Shown: positions 26,512 to 35,783 of the stretch, piece by piece | How the letters are laid out: every line of letters starts with the position of its first letter | Position numbering within the stretch: the first letter of the stretch is position 1 | NCBI GenBank assembly: GCA_910589165.1 | Contig: CAJUSP010000015.1 | Span: 1 to 64,000 of the forward strand | Reading direction: 5' to 3' | Length of the DNA stretch: 64,000 nt | Source: an uncultured Adlercreutzia sp. | GTDB lineage: Bacteria; Actinomycetota; Coriobacteriia; Coriobacteriales; Eggerthellaceae | The notes under the pieces: model-generated | What the model was told of the DNA's origin: nothing | Seen by the model: the letters and a program-made list of their open reading frames with translations, nothing else | The model's database searches: none | Made by a program: the position numbers and the translations under genes

Positions 26512-27988
26512 CCTTACCTTCAACCCCCGGACGCTGTGGTTCGATCCGGGCGAGCTGGAAATAGAGAAAGACATGCCCGTCGTGGTGCGCACGGCGCGCG
26601 GCACCGAGTTCGGCATTGCCGCGAGCGAGGTCATCGAGGTGGACGAGGGCCAGGTGAAGGCGCTGAAGAGCCCGCTTCGCCCCGTGGAGCGCATCGCCAC
26701 CGAGGAGGACGTGGAACGCGCCGCCGAGATGGAGGCGAAGTCCGCCGAGGCCCTGCCCATCTTCAAGGAGATGGCGCGGGAGGCCCACGAGGACATGCAC
26801 CCGGTGTCCGTGGAGTTTCTGCTTGACGGCGACAAGGCGGTGTTCTACTTCGAGGCCGAGGAGCGCATCGACTTCCGCGAGCTGGTGCGCAAGCTGGCGG
26901 CGAAGTTCCACGTGCGCATCGACATGCGCCAGATCGGCGTGCGCGACGAGGCTCGCATGGTGGGCGGCATCGGGCACTGCGGCCAGGAGCTGTGCTGCAA
27001 GCGGCTCGGCGGCGAGTTCTGCCCCGTTTCCATCCGCATGGCCAAAGAGCAGGGGCTCTCGCTGAACCCTCAGAAGATTTCGGGCCTGTGCGGGCGCCTT
27101 ATGTGCTGCCTGCGCTACGAGTTCGACGCCTACAAGGATTTCAAGGGCCGCGCGCCCAAGCTGAACGCCACGGTGCACACGCCGGCCGGCCCGGCTAAGG
27201 TGACCGACCACGACGTGCCGCGCGAGGTGATCACCGTGAAGGTGGAGGGCGAGAAGCCCGTGAAGGTGCCGCTGGCCGACTTCGACCCGGCGCCGGAGGG
27301 CGCGAACCGCCCGAACACCATCGGCGAAGAGGCCTGGGAAGAGGCTACGAGCGACCACGGCACCCTGGGCGGCGAGTCGCTCATCTTCGCCACGAGCCAG
27401 TTCACCGGCTCGGACAAGCTGGCCGAGGGCGGCAAGGTGCGCCACACCGGCTCGGGCGGCAGCAAGAGCAGCCAGGCCGGGCGCGCCTCGCGCCGGAGCG
27501 GCGGCTCGGAAGGACGCGGGCGCGGCCAGCGCGGGGGCTCCTCGCGCGGCGGCGCGGCCCAGAGCGCGCCGGCGGCCCCGCCCCGCAAACGGCGCCGTTC
27601 CACGAAGCTTTCCGCCGGCGAGGACGGCCACAGCTTGGAGCGCGTAGCCACTTCGCGCGCTGGCGAGGGCGCCCAGGGCGGCTCGCGCGCGGCGGGCGAG
27701 GGCGGCCAGAAGCCCCGTCGCCAGCGCCAGCGGCGCGACGGCCAGGGCACGTCGGGTGCCAAGGGCCAGGGTAGCACCCAGGGCAAGAGCGCCCCGAAGC
27801 CGAAGGCCGGCGGCCCGCGCCCGGGCCAGAAGTCGTCGGGCCTGCGCGCCGAGGGCGCCCGCGAGGGGCAGGCCGGCGAGGGGCAGGCGCCCAAGCCGCG
27901 CCGTCGCCGCCGTTCCCGCAAGCCCAAGGCCGACGGCGGCCAGACCGGTCAGGGAAGCGCGAACGCCAGCAAGGGAGGCGCCGAGTAG
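26489..27988 (+). CDS. PSP1-domain protein (YaaT/RicT-like) with basic tail
   Basis: Residues about 1-270 match the PSP1/YaaT family, including the cysteine-rich block GHCGQELCCKRLGG..FCP and GLCGRLMCCLRYE. In Bacillus subtilis the homologue RicT (YaaT) belongs to a Fe-S complex that aids RNase Y. Residues about 300-499 are a low-complexity, very basic Gly/Arg/Gln/Ser tail that the Bacillus protein lacks, possibly an RNA-binding extension. Conserved position behind holB. Confidence 0.9.
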   Translation: MVRVAPINLTFNPRTLWFDPGELEIEKDMPVVVRTARGTEFGIAASEVIEVDEGQVKALKSPLRPVERIATEEDVERAAEMEAKSAEALPIFKEMAREAHEDMHPVSVEFLLDGDKAVFYFEAEERIDFRELVRKLAAKFHVRIDMRQIGVRDEARMVGGIGHCGQELCCKRLGGEFCPVSIRMAKEQGLSLNPQKISGLCGRLMCCLRYEFDAYKDFKGRAPKLNATVHTPAGPAKVTDHDVPREVITVKVEGEKPVKVPLADFDPAPEGANRPNTIGEEAWEEATSDHGTLGGESLIFATSQFTGSDKLAEGGKVRHTGSGGSKSSQAGRASRRSGGSEGRGRGQRGGSSRGGAAQSAPAAPPRKRRRSTKLSAGEDGHSLERVATSRAGEGAQGGSRAAGEGGQKPRRQRQRRDGQGTSGAKGQGSTQGKSAPKPKAGGPRPGQKSSGLRAEGAREGQAGEGQAPKPRRRRRSRKPKADGGQTGQGSANASKGGAE

Positions 27989-29443
27989 ATGAACGTCGAC
28001 TACGCTCTGCTCACCGACTTGTACCAGCTCACCATGGCCCAGGGCTACTGGGCCGCCGAGAAGGCGGGCGAGGAGGCCTGCTTCACCATGTACTTCCGCG
28101 ACTACCCCTTCAAGGGGGGCTACGCGGTGGCCTGCGGCATGGCCCAGCTGGCCGATTTGGTGGAGGGCTTCCGCTTCTCCGAGGACGACATCGCCTACCT
28201 GGCGAGCCTGGACGCCCCGGCCGGCGGCAAGTTGTTCGACCCGGCATTCCTCGACTACCTGGGCGACTTGCGCCTTACCGTCAACATCGACGCGGTGCTC
28301 GAGGGCACCATTGTGTTCCCCCACGAGCCCTTGGTGCGGGTGACCGGTCCCATCATGCAGTGCCAGCTCATTGAGACGGCGCTGCTGAACATGGTGAACT
28401 TCCAAACGCTCATCGCCACCAAGGCGGCGCGTGTGGTGCGGGCCGCCAAGGGGCGTCCGGTGGCCGAGTTCGGGCTGCGCCGGGCCCAGGGGCTCGGCGG
28501 CGTGTGGGCGAGCCGCGCCGCGGTGGTGGGCGGCTGCGCCTCCACCTCAAACGTGCTGGCCGGCAAGCTCTTCGACATTCCCGTATCCGGCACCCACGCC
28601 CATTCCTGGGTGATGTCCTTCGACGACGAGCTGACCGCGTTTCGCGAGTACGCCCGCGTGTTCCCGAACAACTGCATCCTGCTCGTGGACACCTACGACG
28701 TGGAGCAGGGGATTCGCAACGCCATCACCGTGGGGCTGGAAATGCGCGAGCGTGGCGAGCGGCTGGCCGGGATCCGCATCGACTCGGGCGATTTGTCGTG
28801 GCTCTCGAAGATGGCACGGTCCATGCTGGATGCGGCCGGGCTTTCCGACTGCGGCATCGTGCTGTCGAACGATTTGGACGAGTACACCATCGATTCCATC
28901 CTTGGCGAGGGGGCCGATGTGATGTCCTTCGGCGTGGGCACGAAGCTCGCGAGCGCCTACGACCAGCCGACGCTCGGCGGCGTGTACAAGCTCGCGGCCG
29001 TGCGCGGCGGCGCGGGCGCGCCCTGGGAGCCGCGGCTGAAGATCTCGGAGTCGGCGGCGAAGCTGACGACGCCGGGCGTGCTGGACGTGCGCCGCTACTA
29101 CCTGCCCGACGGCCACATCGCCGGCGACATGGTGTTCGACGTGAACTACGAGCCCAGCGAGCGCGAGGTGATCGTGGATCCCATGGACGACCTGCGCCAG
29201 AAGAACCTGCGCGGCCTGCGCTACGAGACGCTGCTGGCGCCCCTGGCCCGCGGCGGGCGCGTGGTGCTCGACGCGGCCGACCGCTCGGCCATGGCCGCCC
29301 GCGAGCGCGCCTGTGTGGGTTTGGAAACCCTTGACGAAACCCAGTTGCGCATGCTGAACCCGCACACCTATCCTGTAGGTCTGGAACTCGGCCTGAACGA
29401 GCGCCGCCGCGCGCTGGTGGCCGAGCTTCGCCATATCGTGTAG
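27989..29443 (+). CDS. pncB: Nicotinate phosphoribosyltransferase
   Basis: Makes nicotinate mononucleotide from nicotinate and PRPP in NAD salvage. 484 residues, family length. The N-terminal signature LLTDLYQLTMAQGYW, the EFGLRRAQG block and RIDSGDLSWLSK are intact. The ATG starts directly after the preceding stop codon, so it is translationally coupled to the PSP1 gene. Confidence 0.95.
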   Translation: MNVDYALLTDLYQLTMAQGYWAAEKAGEEACFTMYFRDYPFKGGYAVACGMAQLADLVEGFRFSEDDIAYLASLDAPAGGKLFDPAFLDYLGDLRLTVNIDAVLEGTIVFPHEPLVRVTGPIMQCQLIETALLNMVNFQTLIATKAARVVRAAKGRPVAEFGLRRAQGLGGVWASRAAVVGGCASTSNVLAGKLFDIPVSGTHAHSWVMSFDDELTAFREYARVFPNNCILLVDTYDVEQGIRNAITVGLEMRERGERLAGIRIDSGDLSWLSKMARSMLDAAGLSDCGIVLSNDLDEYTIDSILGEGADVMSFGVGTKLASAYDQPTLGGVYKLAAVRGGAGAPWEPRLKISESAAKLTTPGVLDVRRYYLPDGHIAGDMVFDVNYEPSEREVIVDPMDDLRQKNLRGLRYETLLAPLARGGRVVLDAADRSAMAARERACVGLETLDETQLRMLNPHTYPVGLELGLNERRRALVAELRHIV

Positions 29444-29455
29444 AAGGGAGAGACC

Positions 29456-30382
29456 GTGTCCTCGTGCCACCTCATCATCGATTCCTGCTGCGACTTGCCG
29501 CCCCAGGTGGTAGACCGCCCGGGGGTCACCCTCATGAAGTTCCCCTACACGATGGACGGGGGCACCTTCGAGGACGACCTGTTCGCCACCGCCTCCGCCG
29601 AGGATTTCTACAACGCCATGCGCAAGGGCTCCGAGCCTACGACGGCCCAGGTATCGCTGGCCACGCTCACCGACACGTTCACCGCCGCCGCCCAGGAGGG
29701 CACGCCGGCGGTGTACCTGGCGTTTTCCAGCGGGCTTTCGGCCTCCTACGACGCGGCCTGCGTGGTGCGCGACCAGGTGCTGGCCGACTACCCCGACTTC
29801 GAGCTGCACATCGTGGACACGCGCCTGGCCAGCGTGGCCGAGGGCCTGCTCGTCTACGGCGCCCTCGTGCAGCACGAGAAGGGCATGAGCGCCGCCGAGC
29901 TGGCCGCCTGGGCCGAGGAGGCGCGCTGCTTCGTGAACGAGGAGTTCATGGTGGAGGACCTGGAGGCCCTGCGCCGCGGCGGCCGCATTCCGGCCTCGGT
30001 GGCCGTGGCCGGCGCAGCGCTGGACGTGAAGCCGCTGCTGAACATCGGCGAGGACGGCCGGCTGGCGCTCACCGGCGTGGCCCGAGGCCGTAAGAAGGGT
30101 ATCAAGTCGCTCGTGGACTACTACAAGAAGAACGTGGATAGCGGCGGCCCGTCGCACACGGCCATCATCGGGCACGCTGACTGCCCCAAGGATGCCCAGC
30201 GCCTGCGCGAGCTGCTGGAGAAGGAAGACCCGGGCATTATGATTCTGGAGTGCAGCATCGGGCCGGTGATCGGCAGCCACGTGGGCGCCGGCATGGTGGC
30301 CGTGGTGTTCTGGGGCCGCGACAAGCGCGACAACCTGTCGGTGGCCGACCGCATTGCCCGCAAGGTGAAGGGAGACAAGTAG
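29456..30382 (+). CDS. DegV family fatty-acid-binding protein
   Basis: A 308-residue DegV (FakB-type) protein. The N-terminal strand HLIIDSCCDLP, the fatty-acid headgroup loop region (YLAFSSGLSASYD) and the end GPVIGSHVGAGMVAVVFWG are characteristic. Such proteins bind fatty acids and present them to the kinase FakA; no FakA gene is visible here. GTG start with AAGGGAGA upstream. Same operon as pncB. Confidence 0.93.
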   Translation: MSSCHLIIDSCCDLPPQVVDRPGVTLMKFPYTMDGGTFEDDLFATASAEDFYNAMRKGSEPTTAQVSLATLTDTFTAAAQEGTPAVYLAFSSGLSASYDAACVVRDQVLADYPDFELHIVDTRLASVAEGLLVYGALVQHEKGMSAAELAAWAEEARCFVNEEFMVEDLEALRRGGRIPASVAVAGAALDVKPLLNIGEDGRLALTGVARGRKKGIKSLVDYYKKNVDSGGPSHTAIIGHADCPKDAQRLRELLEKEDPGIMILECSIGPVIGSHVGAGMVAVVFWGRDKRDNLSVADRIARKVKGDK

Positions 30383-30384
30383 CC

Positions 30385-31392
30385 ATGGCCTGCCTGTATG
30401 CCTACGAGGGCGCGCCCTCGTTCATCGCCGCAGTGGAGCCGCGGCTGGCCGACGCCGGGTTCTCCCGGGTGGAGGACGCCGTGTCGGCCGACATCGTGCT
30501 CACCTTCTACGCGTCGGCCTCGGCGTTGGAAGACGCCTACCTGGGCGACGACGGGCTGGTGTCCCGCGCGGCGCCGGGGGCCATTCTCGTGGACTTCTCG
30601 GCGACGACGCCGAACTTCGCCCGCGAGCTGAACGCGGTGGCCACGGTGAACGATTTGGTGATGGTGGAGGCGCCGGTGACGGTGCGCTCGCTGGTGGCCC
30701 CCGACGCGTTCTCCCGCGAGAACCTGCTGGGGCCTGTGGCCTCGGAAAGCGAGCTGGCCGATACCGTGCGCGAGCTTCTGAGCGTCGTGTTCGGCGAGGT
30801 GGTGGAAGTGGGTGCGCCGGGTCGCGCGCAGCTTTTGCGCAACACCCATACGCTGCCTTTGGCGGCCGATCTGGTGAGCGCCATCGAGGCCGTGGCGTTG
30901 GACGACGCCTCGGCGCGGGTGGTGGGCGCTCTTGACGCCGACCAGGTGCCGCTGTTCTCGCCGGTGTCGGCCGACCCGGTGGTGCGCGCCGTGCGCGAGC
31001 AGCGCTGGAATAGCGCCTACACGGCCGAGATGCTTTTGGCCGAGCTGTCGGCGGCCCTTATGGCGGCCGACGACGCCGAGGTGATTCTGCCCGGCGTGGA
31101 GGCGACCATGCACCTGCTGGAGCTTTTGGCCGTCATCGGCGGGTCCGATATGGCCCCGGCGGCCCTCGCGCTGGTGTACCAGGACGAGGCGGCCGGTGCG
31201 CGGGCCGGGCTCGACTGGACGCGGGCCGAGGCGGCCTACGGCGGCAAGGGCGGCGACGATGACGAGGACTGGTCGGCCTACGACGACGATGACGACGCCT
31301 GCGGCTGCGGCCACGACCACGGCGACCACGACTACGACGACTACGATGACTACGGGCCCGACGACTACGGCTTCGACTATTCTTCCAACTAG
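30385..31392 (+). CDS. NAD(P)-binding dehydrogenase-like protein with Asp/His-rich tail
   Basis: A 335-residue protein resembling the 6-phosphogluconate / 3-hydroxyisobutyrate dehydrogenase superfamily: a Rossmann-like half containing LVDFSATTPNFARELNA and VEAPVTVRS, then a helical half. The GxGxxG motif at the start is not recognisable, so NAD binding is uncertain. The last 55 residues are almost entirely Asp, Tyr, Gly and His (CGCGHDHGDHDYDD...), which looks metal-binding. Starts two bases after the degV stop. Confidence 0.6.
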   Translation: MACLYAYEGAPSFIAAVEPRLADAGFSRVEDAVSADIVLTFYASASALEDAYLGDDGLVSRAAPGAILVDFSATTPNFARELNAVATVNDLVMVEAPVTVRSLVAPDAFSRENLLGPVASESELADTVRELLSVVFGEVVEVGAPGRAQLLRNTHTLPLAADLVSAIEAVALDDASARVVGALDADQVPLFSPVSADPVVRAVREQRWNSAYTAEMLLAELSAALMAADDAEVILPGVEATMHLLELLAVIGGSDMAPAALALVYQDEAAGARAGLDWTRAEAAYGGKGGDDDEDWSAYDDDDDACGCGHDHGDHDYDDYDDYGPDDYGFDYSSN

Positions 31393-32320
31393 CTGCGCGC
31401 TGTGCCCGCGCTGCTGCGGCGCCGACCGGGCGGCGGGGGAGCGCGGGGCTTGCGGGGCCGACGGGCGGCTGCTGGTGTCGCGGGCGGCGCTGCATTTCTG
31501 GGAGGAGCCGCCGATATCTGGCGAGGACGGTAGCGGCACCGTCTTCTTCGCCGGCTGCCCGCTCGGCTGCGTGTACTGCCAGAACTATGAGCTTGCTCAT
31601 GGAGAGCACGGGCGCGCGATTACCGTGGAGCGCCTTGCCGTCATTATGGGCGAGCTGGAAGAGAAGGGCGCCCTCAACATCAACTGCGTGACGCCCACCC
31701 ACTATGCGCCGCAGATTCGTGCGGCGGCGGCGCAGGCGCGTGGGGCCGGCATGGCTCTTCCCGTGGTGTGGAACACGAGCGGTTATGAGACCGTGGAAGC
31801 GGTGCGCGGGAATGCGGGCACCGTGGACGTCTACCTGACCGACTTCAAATACGCCGACGGGGCGCTGGCCCGGCGCTACTCCCGCGCCGCCGACTACCCC
31901 GAGGCGGCCCTGGCGGCCCTTGAGGCCATGGTGGAGGAGGCCGGCGAGCCGCGCTTCGACGAGTACCGCGGCCAGGAGCGCATGACCGGCGGCGTGATCG
32001 TGCGGCACCTCATGCTGCCCGGCGCGCTGGAGAACTCGATGGCCGTTGTGCGTCTGCTGCACGAGCGCTTCGGTGCCGCGGTGCGCCTGTCGCTTATGAA
32101 CCAGTACACCCCCGTGCTCGCCCAGAAGGCCCACGAGGGCAGCGAGCGCGCTCGGGCTGCGCTTGCCGCCTGCCCCGAGCTGGCGAACCGCGTCCCCGAC
32201 GAGGACTACGAGCGCCTCCTCGACTACGCCGACGAAATCGGCGTGGAAGACTACTTCTGGCAAGAAGGCGGCGCCGCCGAAGAAAGCTTCATCCCCGCCT
32301 GGGACTACGAGGGCGTCTAA
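31346..32320 (+). CDS. Radical SAM protein, PflX-like activating enzyme
   Basis: A radical SAM enzyme with CPLGCVYC (C71, C75, C78 counted from ATG 31346) and an N-terminal cysteine block CALCPRCCG...C, as in PflX (pyruvate formate-lyase activase-like). It is 324 residues from that ATG, which lies inside the Asp-rich tail of the preceding gene (47-base overlap) and has no clear ribosome site, so the start is uncertain. Possible glycyl-radical partner not in the window. Confidence 0.82.
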   Translation: MTTGPTTTASTILPTSCALCPRCCGADRAAGERGACGADGRLLVSRAALHFWEEPPISGEDGSGTVFFAGCPLGCVYCQNYELAHGEHGRAITVERLAVIMGELEEKGALNINCVTPTHYAPQIRAAAAQARGAGMALPVVWNTSGYETVEAVRGNAGTVDVYLTDFKYADGALARRYSRAADYPEAALAALEAMVEEAGEPRFDEYRGQERMTGGVIVRHLMLPGALENSMAVVRLLHERFGAAVRLSLMNQYTPVLAQKAHEGSERARAALAACPELANRVPDEDYERLLDYADEIGVEDYFWQEGGAAEESFIPAWDYEGV

Positions 32321-32325
32321 GTTTT

Positions 32326-33216
32326 CTAGGTTTTTCGCAGGCCTGGGGTCTCCTGGAGTTCGGTGAGGTTCTTCCAGAAGCGTTTGGGCATGAAGTGGCG
32401 GCGCAGTTCCGGGTTGTAGCGGGCGTCGATGGAGACGCTGCGGTAGAAGGTTCGCCAGGCCTCGGCGAAGAGGGCTTCGTCGGCGGTGGCATCGGGGAGC
32501 GCGGCTTGCAGGTCGCCGTTGCCGGCGGTGTTCACCAGGTACCAGTCGCCGCCGTCGTAGACGCCGGCTACCTCGTGCACCTCGTCGTAGATGATGAAGG
32601 GCACATCGCTCATGCGCTCCACGAAGTGTCCCATGACCAGCGGTACCACCGAGGCCTTCGGGTTGCAGCGGGCAAACCACAGGCTCTGGCCCTCGCCTGC
32701 CAGGTGCGTGAAGCGCACGAACTGGCGCATGTGCTCGCATTCCTGGCCGATGGAGCGCGATATCTGGAAGAGACGTTCGACGGCCGGGTGGGTGATGTCG
32801 GAAAACGCCCGGCCACGCTGCCGGGGGCAGGGGCCGCCGCCGCCACGGCCCTTGCAGCTCTTCTTGCGGCAGGTGCCGCAGTTCCGCCTCTTCTGCTCGT
32901 CCATGGCGTAGCGCACGAAGCGGAGCGCGGCGGTGCCGGCGTCGGGCTCGTCGGAGCAGGCGGCGCGCTTGAGGGCGAGGACGGGCTGCCATCCGCCGAC
33001 GCGGCGTACGCCGGAGAGCACCCGGGCGGCGTGTTCGGGGTTCGTCTCGATGACGGCGACGCGCTGGCCGAGCCGCGGCTGCAGGCGCGCGCCCGGTGCC
33101 ACATCGGTGGGCACCTCGCGGTTCGCGTAGGAGGCGAAGATGGCCGAGAGCAGACCCTCGAGCGTGCCGTCGTAGGCGTAGGCCACCTCGTCGTAGATGT
33201 CAGGCGCACCGGCCAT
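32326..33216 (-). CDS. DUF4130 family putative DNA metabolism protein
   Basis: A 296-residue protein of the TIGR03915 type, recognisable by the opening YDEVAYAYDGTLEGLLSAIF, a central cysteine cluster (RRNCGTCRKKSCKG) and the C-terminal FMPKRFWKNLTE. It may resemble uracil-DNA glycosylases of family 4-like partners by association, but the activity is unknown. It lies three bases after the radical SAM gene with which it nearly always co-occurs. Confidence 0.88.
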   Translation of the reverse strand: MAGAPDIYDEVAYAYDGTLEGLLSAIFASYANREVPTDVAPGARLQPRLGQRVAVIETNPEHAARVLSGVRRVGGWQPVLALKRAACSDEPDAGTAALRFVRYAMDEQKRRNCGTCRKKSCKGRGGGGPCPRQRGRAFSDITHPAVERLFQISRSIGQECEHMRQFVRFTHLAGEGQSLWFARCNPKASVVPLVMGHFVERMSDVPFIIYDEVHEVAGVYDGGDWYLVNTAGNGDLQAALPDATADEALFAEAWRTFYRSVSIDARYNPELRRHFMPKRFWKNLTELQETPGLRKT

Positions 33217-33219
33217 GGG

Positions 33220-34737
33220 TTAGCCTGCCAGCGCGAAGGCCGGCTCGGGCGCGGCAGCCTTCGTACGAGCGTGCGGGAGGGGGTGGGGAGCATGCGGTGC
33301 GGCGGCTGGAGCCGTGGCTGCGAGGGCCCGTCGCTGGGCCTCGAAGGCCGCGTCGAGCGCAGCGCGGTTCGCAGCCGACGTTTCGGGAAGCACCGGCGGC
33401 TGGTTCACCGATTCGAAGAGCGTCATCTGGCCCGAGGCCACCTTCGCCGCCCGTCGTCCGTGACGGCCGCCTTCGATGGGGGCGGACAGGCGCGCATGCA
33501 ACGCATCGCGGGAGAAATCGACGCCGGAGCCGCCGTAGGCCCCGTTCATGGTAATGAAGTAGCGGGCCCGCTTGTAGGCGATGCCGAGCTTGCGCAGCTC
33601 TGCCTCGCCCAGGGTGGACTGTCGCCGCGCCCGCATGATGAGCTTCGCCCCGCGCACGCCGATGCCCGGCACCCGCACCAGGGCCTCGAGCGGGGCCGTG
33701 TTCACTTCCACGGGGAAGAAATCCAGATGGTTCAAGGCCCAGTTGGCCTTCGGGTCCACATCGGGCGCGAGAAACGGGTTCTCCTCGTCGATGATCTCGC
33801 TCACGTTGAAGCCGTAGAAGCGCATGAGCCAGTCGGCCTGGTAGAGCCGATGCTCGCGGTTGAGCTGCACGGCATCGGTGGCGGGCAGGAGCGGGTTTGC
33901 CACCACGGGCATGTAGGCGCTGAAGAACACGCGCTTCAGGTTCAGGTTCGTGTACAGCGATGCCGATAGGTTCAGAATTTGGAAGTCGCTTTCCGGAGTG
34001 GCGCCGATGATCATCTGGGTGGATTGGCCCGCCGGCGCGAAGGCCCGGGCGCGCCGCACCGGCTTGGCCGTCGACTGGTACACCGTGAGGCTGCGCCGTT
34101 TGCGGGCGCGCGATTCCTTGTCGTCGGCGATGGAGTCGTGAATATGGCGCATGGGGGCCAGGATGGAGGTGCGCGACTTCGCCGGGGCCAGAAGCCCCAG
34201 GCTCTGCTGGCTCGGCAGCTCTAAGTTAACCGACAGGCGGTCGGACAGGCGCCCCAAGGCGTCCAGCAGCTCCACCGAGGTGCCGGGAATGGCCTTCGCG
34301 TGGATGTAGCCGCGAAAGCCGTAGTCTTCCCGCAGGATGCGCAGGGCCTCTACCATAAGCTCGGTGGTGCGGTCCGGTGAGCCCGCCACGCCCGAGGACA
34401 GGAACAGCCCCTCGATATAGTTGCGGCGGTAGAAGCCGATGGTGAGGTCGGCCAGCTCTTGCGGGGTGAAGGCCGTGCGCTTTACGGCGGCGTTGCTCTT
34501 GCGGTTCACGCAGTAGGCGCAGTCGTAGGTGCAGGCGTTGGTGAACAGCACCTTCAGCAGCGTAACGCAGCGGCCGTCCGGCGTGAACGAGTGGCAGCAC
34601 CCGGCGGCCGACGTGGCCCCCAGCTGCCCCTTCTTGCCCGCGCGATCCACGCCCGAGGAGGTGCAAGCGACGTCGTACTTCGCCGCGTCGGCCAGAATCT
34701 CCAGCTTCTCGATGACGTCCACCGCGCCCCCTTCCAT
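33220..34737 (-). CDS. Putative DNA modification/repair radical SAM protein
   Basis: TIGR03916-type radical SAM protein, 505 residues from ATG 34737, with CTYDCAYC (C69, C73, C76) and an HhH-like segment (VRVPGIGVRGAKLIMRARR) suggesting DNA contact. The family core usually begins at IEKLEILADAAKYD; a GTG at 34722 with AAGGGGG before it, or GTG 34755, are alternative starts. The C-terminal 75 residues are an Ala/Pro-rich extension. Operon with the DUF4130 gene; the promoter has a LexA-like box. Confidence 0.88.
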   Translation of the reverse strand: MEGGAVDVIEKLEILADAAKYDVACTSSGVDRAGKKGQLGATSAAGCCHSFTPDGRCVTLLKVLFTNACTYDCAYCVNRKSNAAVKRTAFTPQELADLTIGFYRRNYIEGLFLSSGVAGSPDRTTELMVEALRILREDYGFRGYIHAKAIPGTSVELLDALGRLSDRLSVNLELPSQQSLGLLAPAKSRTSILAPMRHIHDSIADDKESRARKRRSLTVYQSTAKPVRRARAFAPAGQSTQMIIGATPESDFQILNLSASLYTNLNLKRVFFSAYMPVVANPLLPATDAVQLNREHRLYQADWLMRFYGFNVSEIIDEENPFLAPDVDPKANWALNHLDFFPVEVNTAPLEALVRVPGIGVRGAKLIMRARRQSTLGEAELRKLGIAYKRARYFITMNGAYGGSGVDFSRDALHARLSAPIEGGRHGRRAAKVASGQMTLFESVNQPPVLPETSAANRAALDAAFEAQRRALAATAPAAAPHAPHPLPHARTKAAAPEPAFALAG

Positions 34738-34770
34738 AAGCACACCTGTTCGCACGAAAGAATGTACGCT

Positions 34771-34799
34771 ATAATACCCGAATAAATGTTCGAATGCAA
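34771..34799 (-). promoter_or_regulatory. Promoter of the radical SAM/DUF4130 operon with LexA-like box
   Basis: On the minus strand a -35 TTGCAT (34794-34799), a 17-base spacer and -10 TATTAT (34771-34776) form a good sigma-A promoter. The spacer contains CGAATAAATGTTCG (34779-34792), one base from the Gram-positive SOS box pattern GAAC-N4-GTTC. This would place the operon under LexA control and fits its presumed repair role. The TATAAT at 34770-34775 on the plus strand may serve pyrE. Confidence 0.65.
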
Positions 34800-34922
34800 C
34801 GGGAGAGTTTTCTCGAAGGCTTTGGGCGGCCCCGCCGAAGAGGCCTGCGGAGCGCGCGGTTTTTCGGTATCATGGACGACAGCGAAAACGCGGCGCCGCG
34901 CCGCCCGAGGAAAGGAAGCCCT

Positions 34923-35606
34923 GTGAACAACTACCAGCAGGAGTTCATCGAGTTCATGGTTCAAAGCGACGTGCTGAAGTTCGGCGACTTCACGCTGAAG
35001 AGCGGGCGCAAGTCGCCCTTCTTCATGAACGCCGGCGCCTACGTGACCGGCGAGCAGCTGCACCGTCTGGGGCTCTACTACGCCCAGGCCATCAACGAGA
35101 ACTTCGGGCTCGACTTCGACGTGGTGTTCGGGCCGGCCTACAAGGGCATCCCGCTGGCGGTGGTCACGGCCATGGCGCTGCAGGAACTCTATGGCAAGGA
35201 AGTGAAGTACTGCTGCAACCGCAAGGAAGTGAAGGACCACGGCGCCGACGCGGGCAACTTGCTGGGCGCGGAGCTTCACGACGGCGACCGCGTCGTCATG
35301 GTGGAGGACGTGACCACCTCCGGCAAGTCCATCGACGAGACCTACCCCATCCTCATGGGGGCGGCAGATGTCGAGGTCAAGGGCCTCATCGTGTCGCTCA
35401 ACCGCATGGAAGTGGGGAAGGGCGGCGTAGTGACGGCCCAGAAGGAGGTGCAGGAGAAGTACGGCTTCCCGGTGGCCTCCATCGTGTCCATGGCCGACGT
35501 GAAGGAGTTCCTGCACAACCGCGAGGTGGCCGGTCGCGTGGTCATCGACGACGACATCTACGCCCGCATCGCCGACTACTACGAGCAGTGGGGCGCCAAG
35601 GAGTAG
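34923..35606 (+). CDS. pyrE: Orotate phosphoribosyltransferase
   Basis: Converts orotate and PRPP to OMP in pyrimidine synthesis. From GTG 34923 (AAAGGAAG upstream) it has 227 residues, with the PRPP-binding motif RVVMVEDVTTSGKS (123-136) and the substrate loop region FGPAYKGIPLAV. An upstream in-frame ATG at 34872 would add 17 residues but has no ribosome site. Stands alone; followed by tRNA-Thr. Confidence 0.95.
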   Translation: MNNYQQEFIEFMVQSDVLKFGDFTLKSGRKSPFFMNAGAYVTGEQLHRLGLYYAQAINENFGLDFDVVFGPAYKGIPLAVVTAMALQELYGKEVKYCCNRKEVKDHGADAGNLLGAELHDGDRVVMVEDVTTSGKSIDETYPILMGAADVEVKGLIVSLNRMEVGKGGVVTAQKEVQEKYGFPVASIVSMADVKEFLHNREVAGRVVIDDDIYARIADYYEQWGAKE

Positions 35607-35699
35607 CGCTGCCAGCGGCAACGAGTGCGGATTCGGTGGCGGCTGTGTCTGGGCCTTTTCCAAACTGATCGTTTGTCGTACAATACGTTGGGTTATTTT

Positions 35700-35774
35700 G
35701 CCAGTGTGGCTCAACGGTAGAGCAACTGATTTGTAATCAGTGGGTTGCGGGTTCGATTCCTGTCACTGGCTCCA
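35700..35774 (+). tRNA. tRNA-Thr (anticodon TGT)
   Basis: Folds as a standard cloverleaf: acceptor arms GCCAGTG (35700-35706) and CACTGGC (35764-35770), anticodon loop TTTGTAA giving TGT, T-arm GGGTTCGATTCCTG, and an encoded CCA. It marks the left boundary of a small accessory patch (Bro-N and PD-(D/E)XK genes), a common integration point. Confidence 0.96.
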
Positions 35775-35783
35775 GAAAAAACG

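Noticed and set aside
30385..31392. Firm assignment as 6-phosphogluconate dehydrogenase
   Set aside because: The glycine-rich NAD(P) motif and the catalytic lysine block are not recognisable, so only a superfamily resemblance is claimed.
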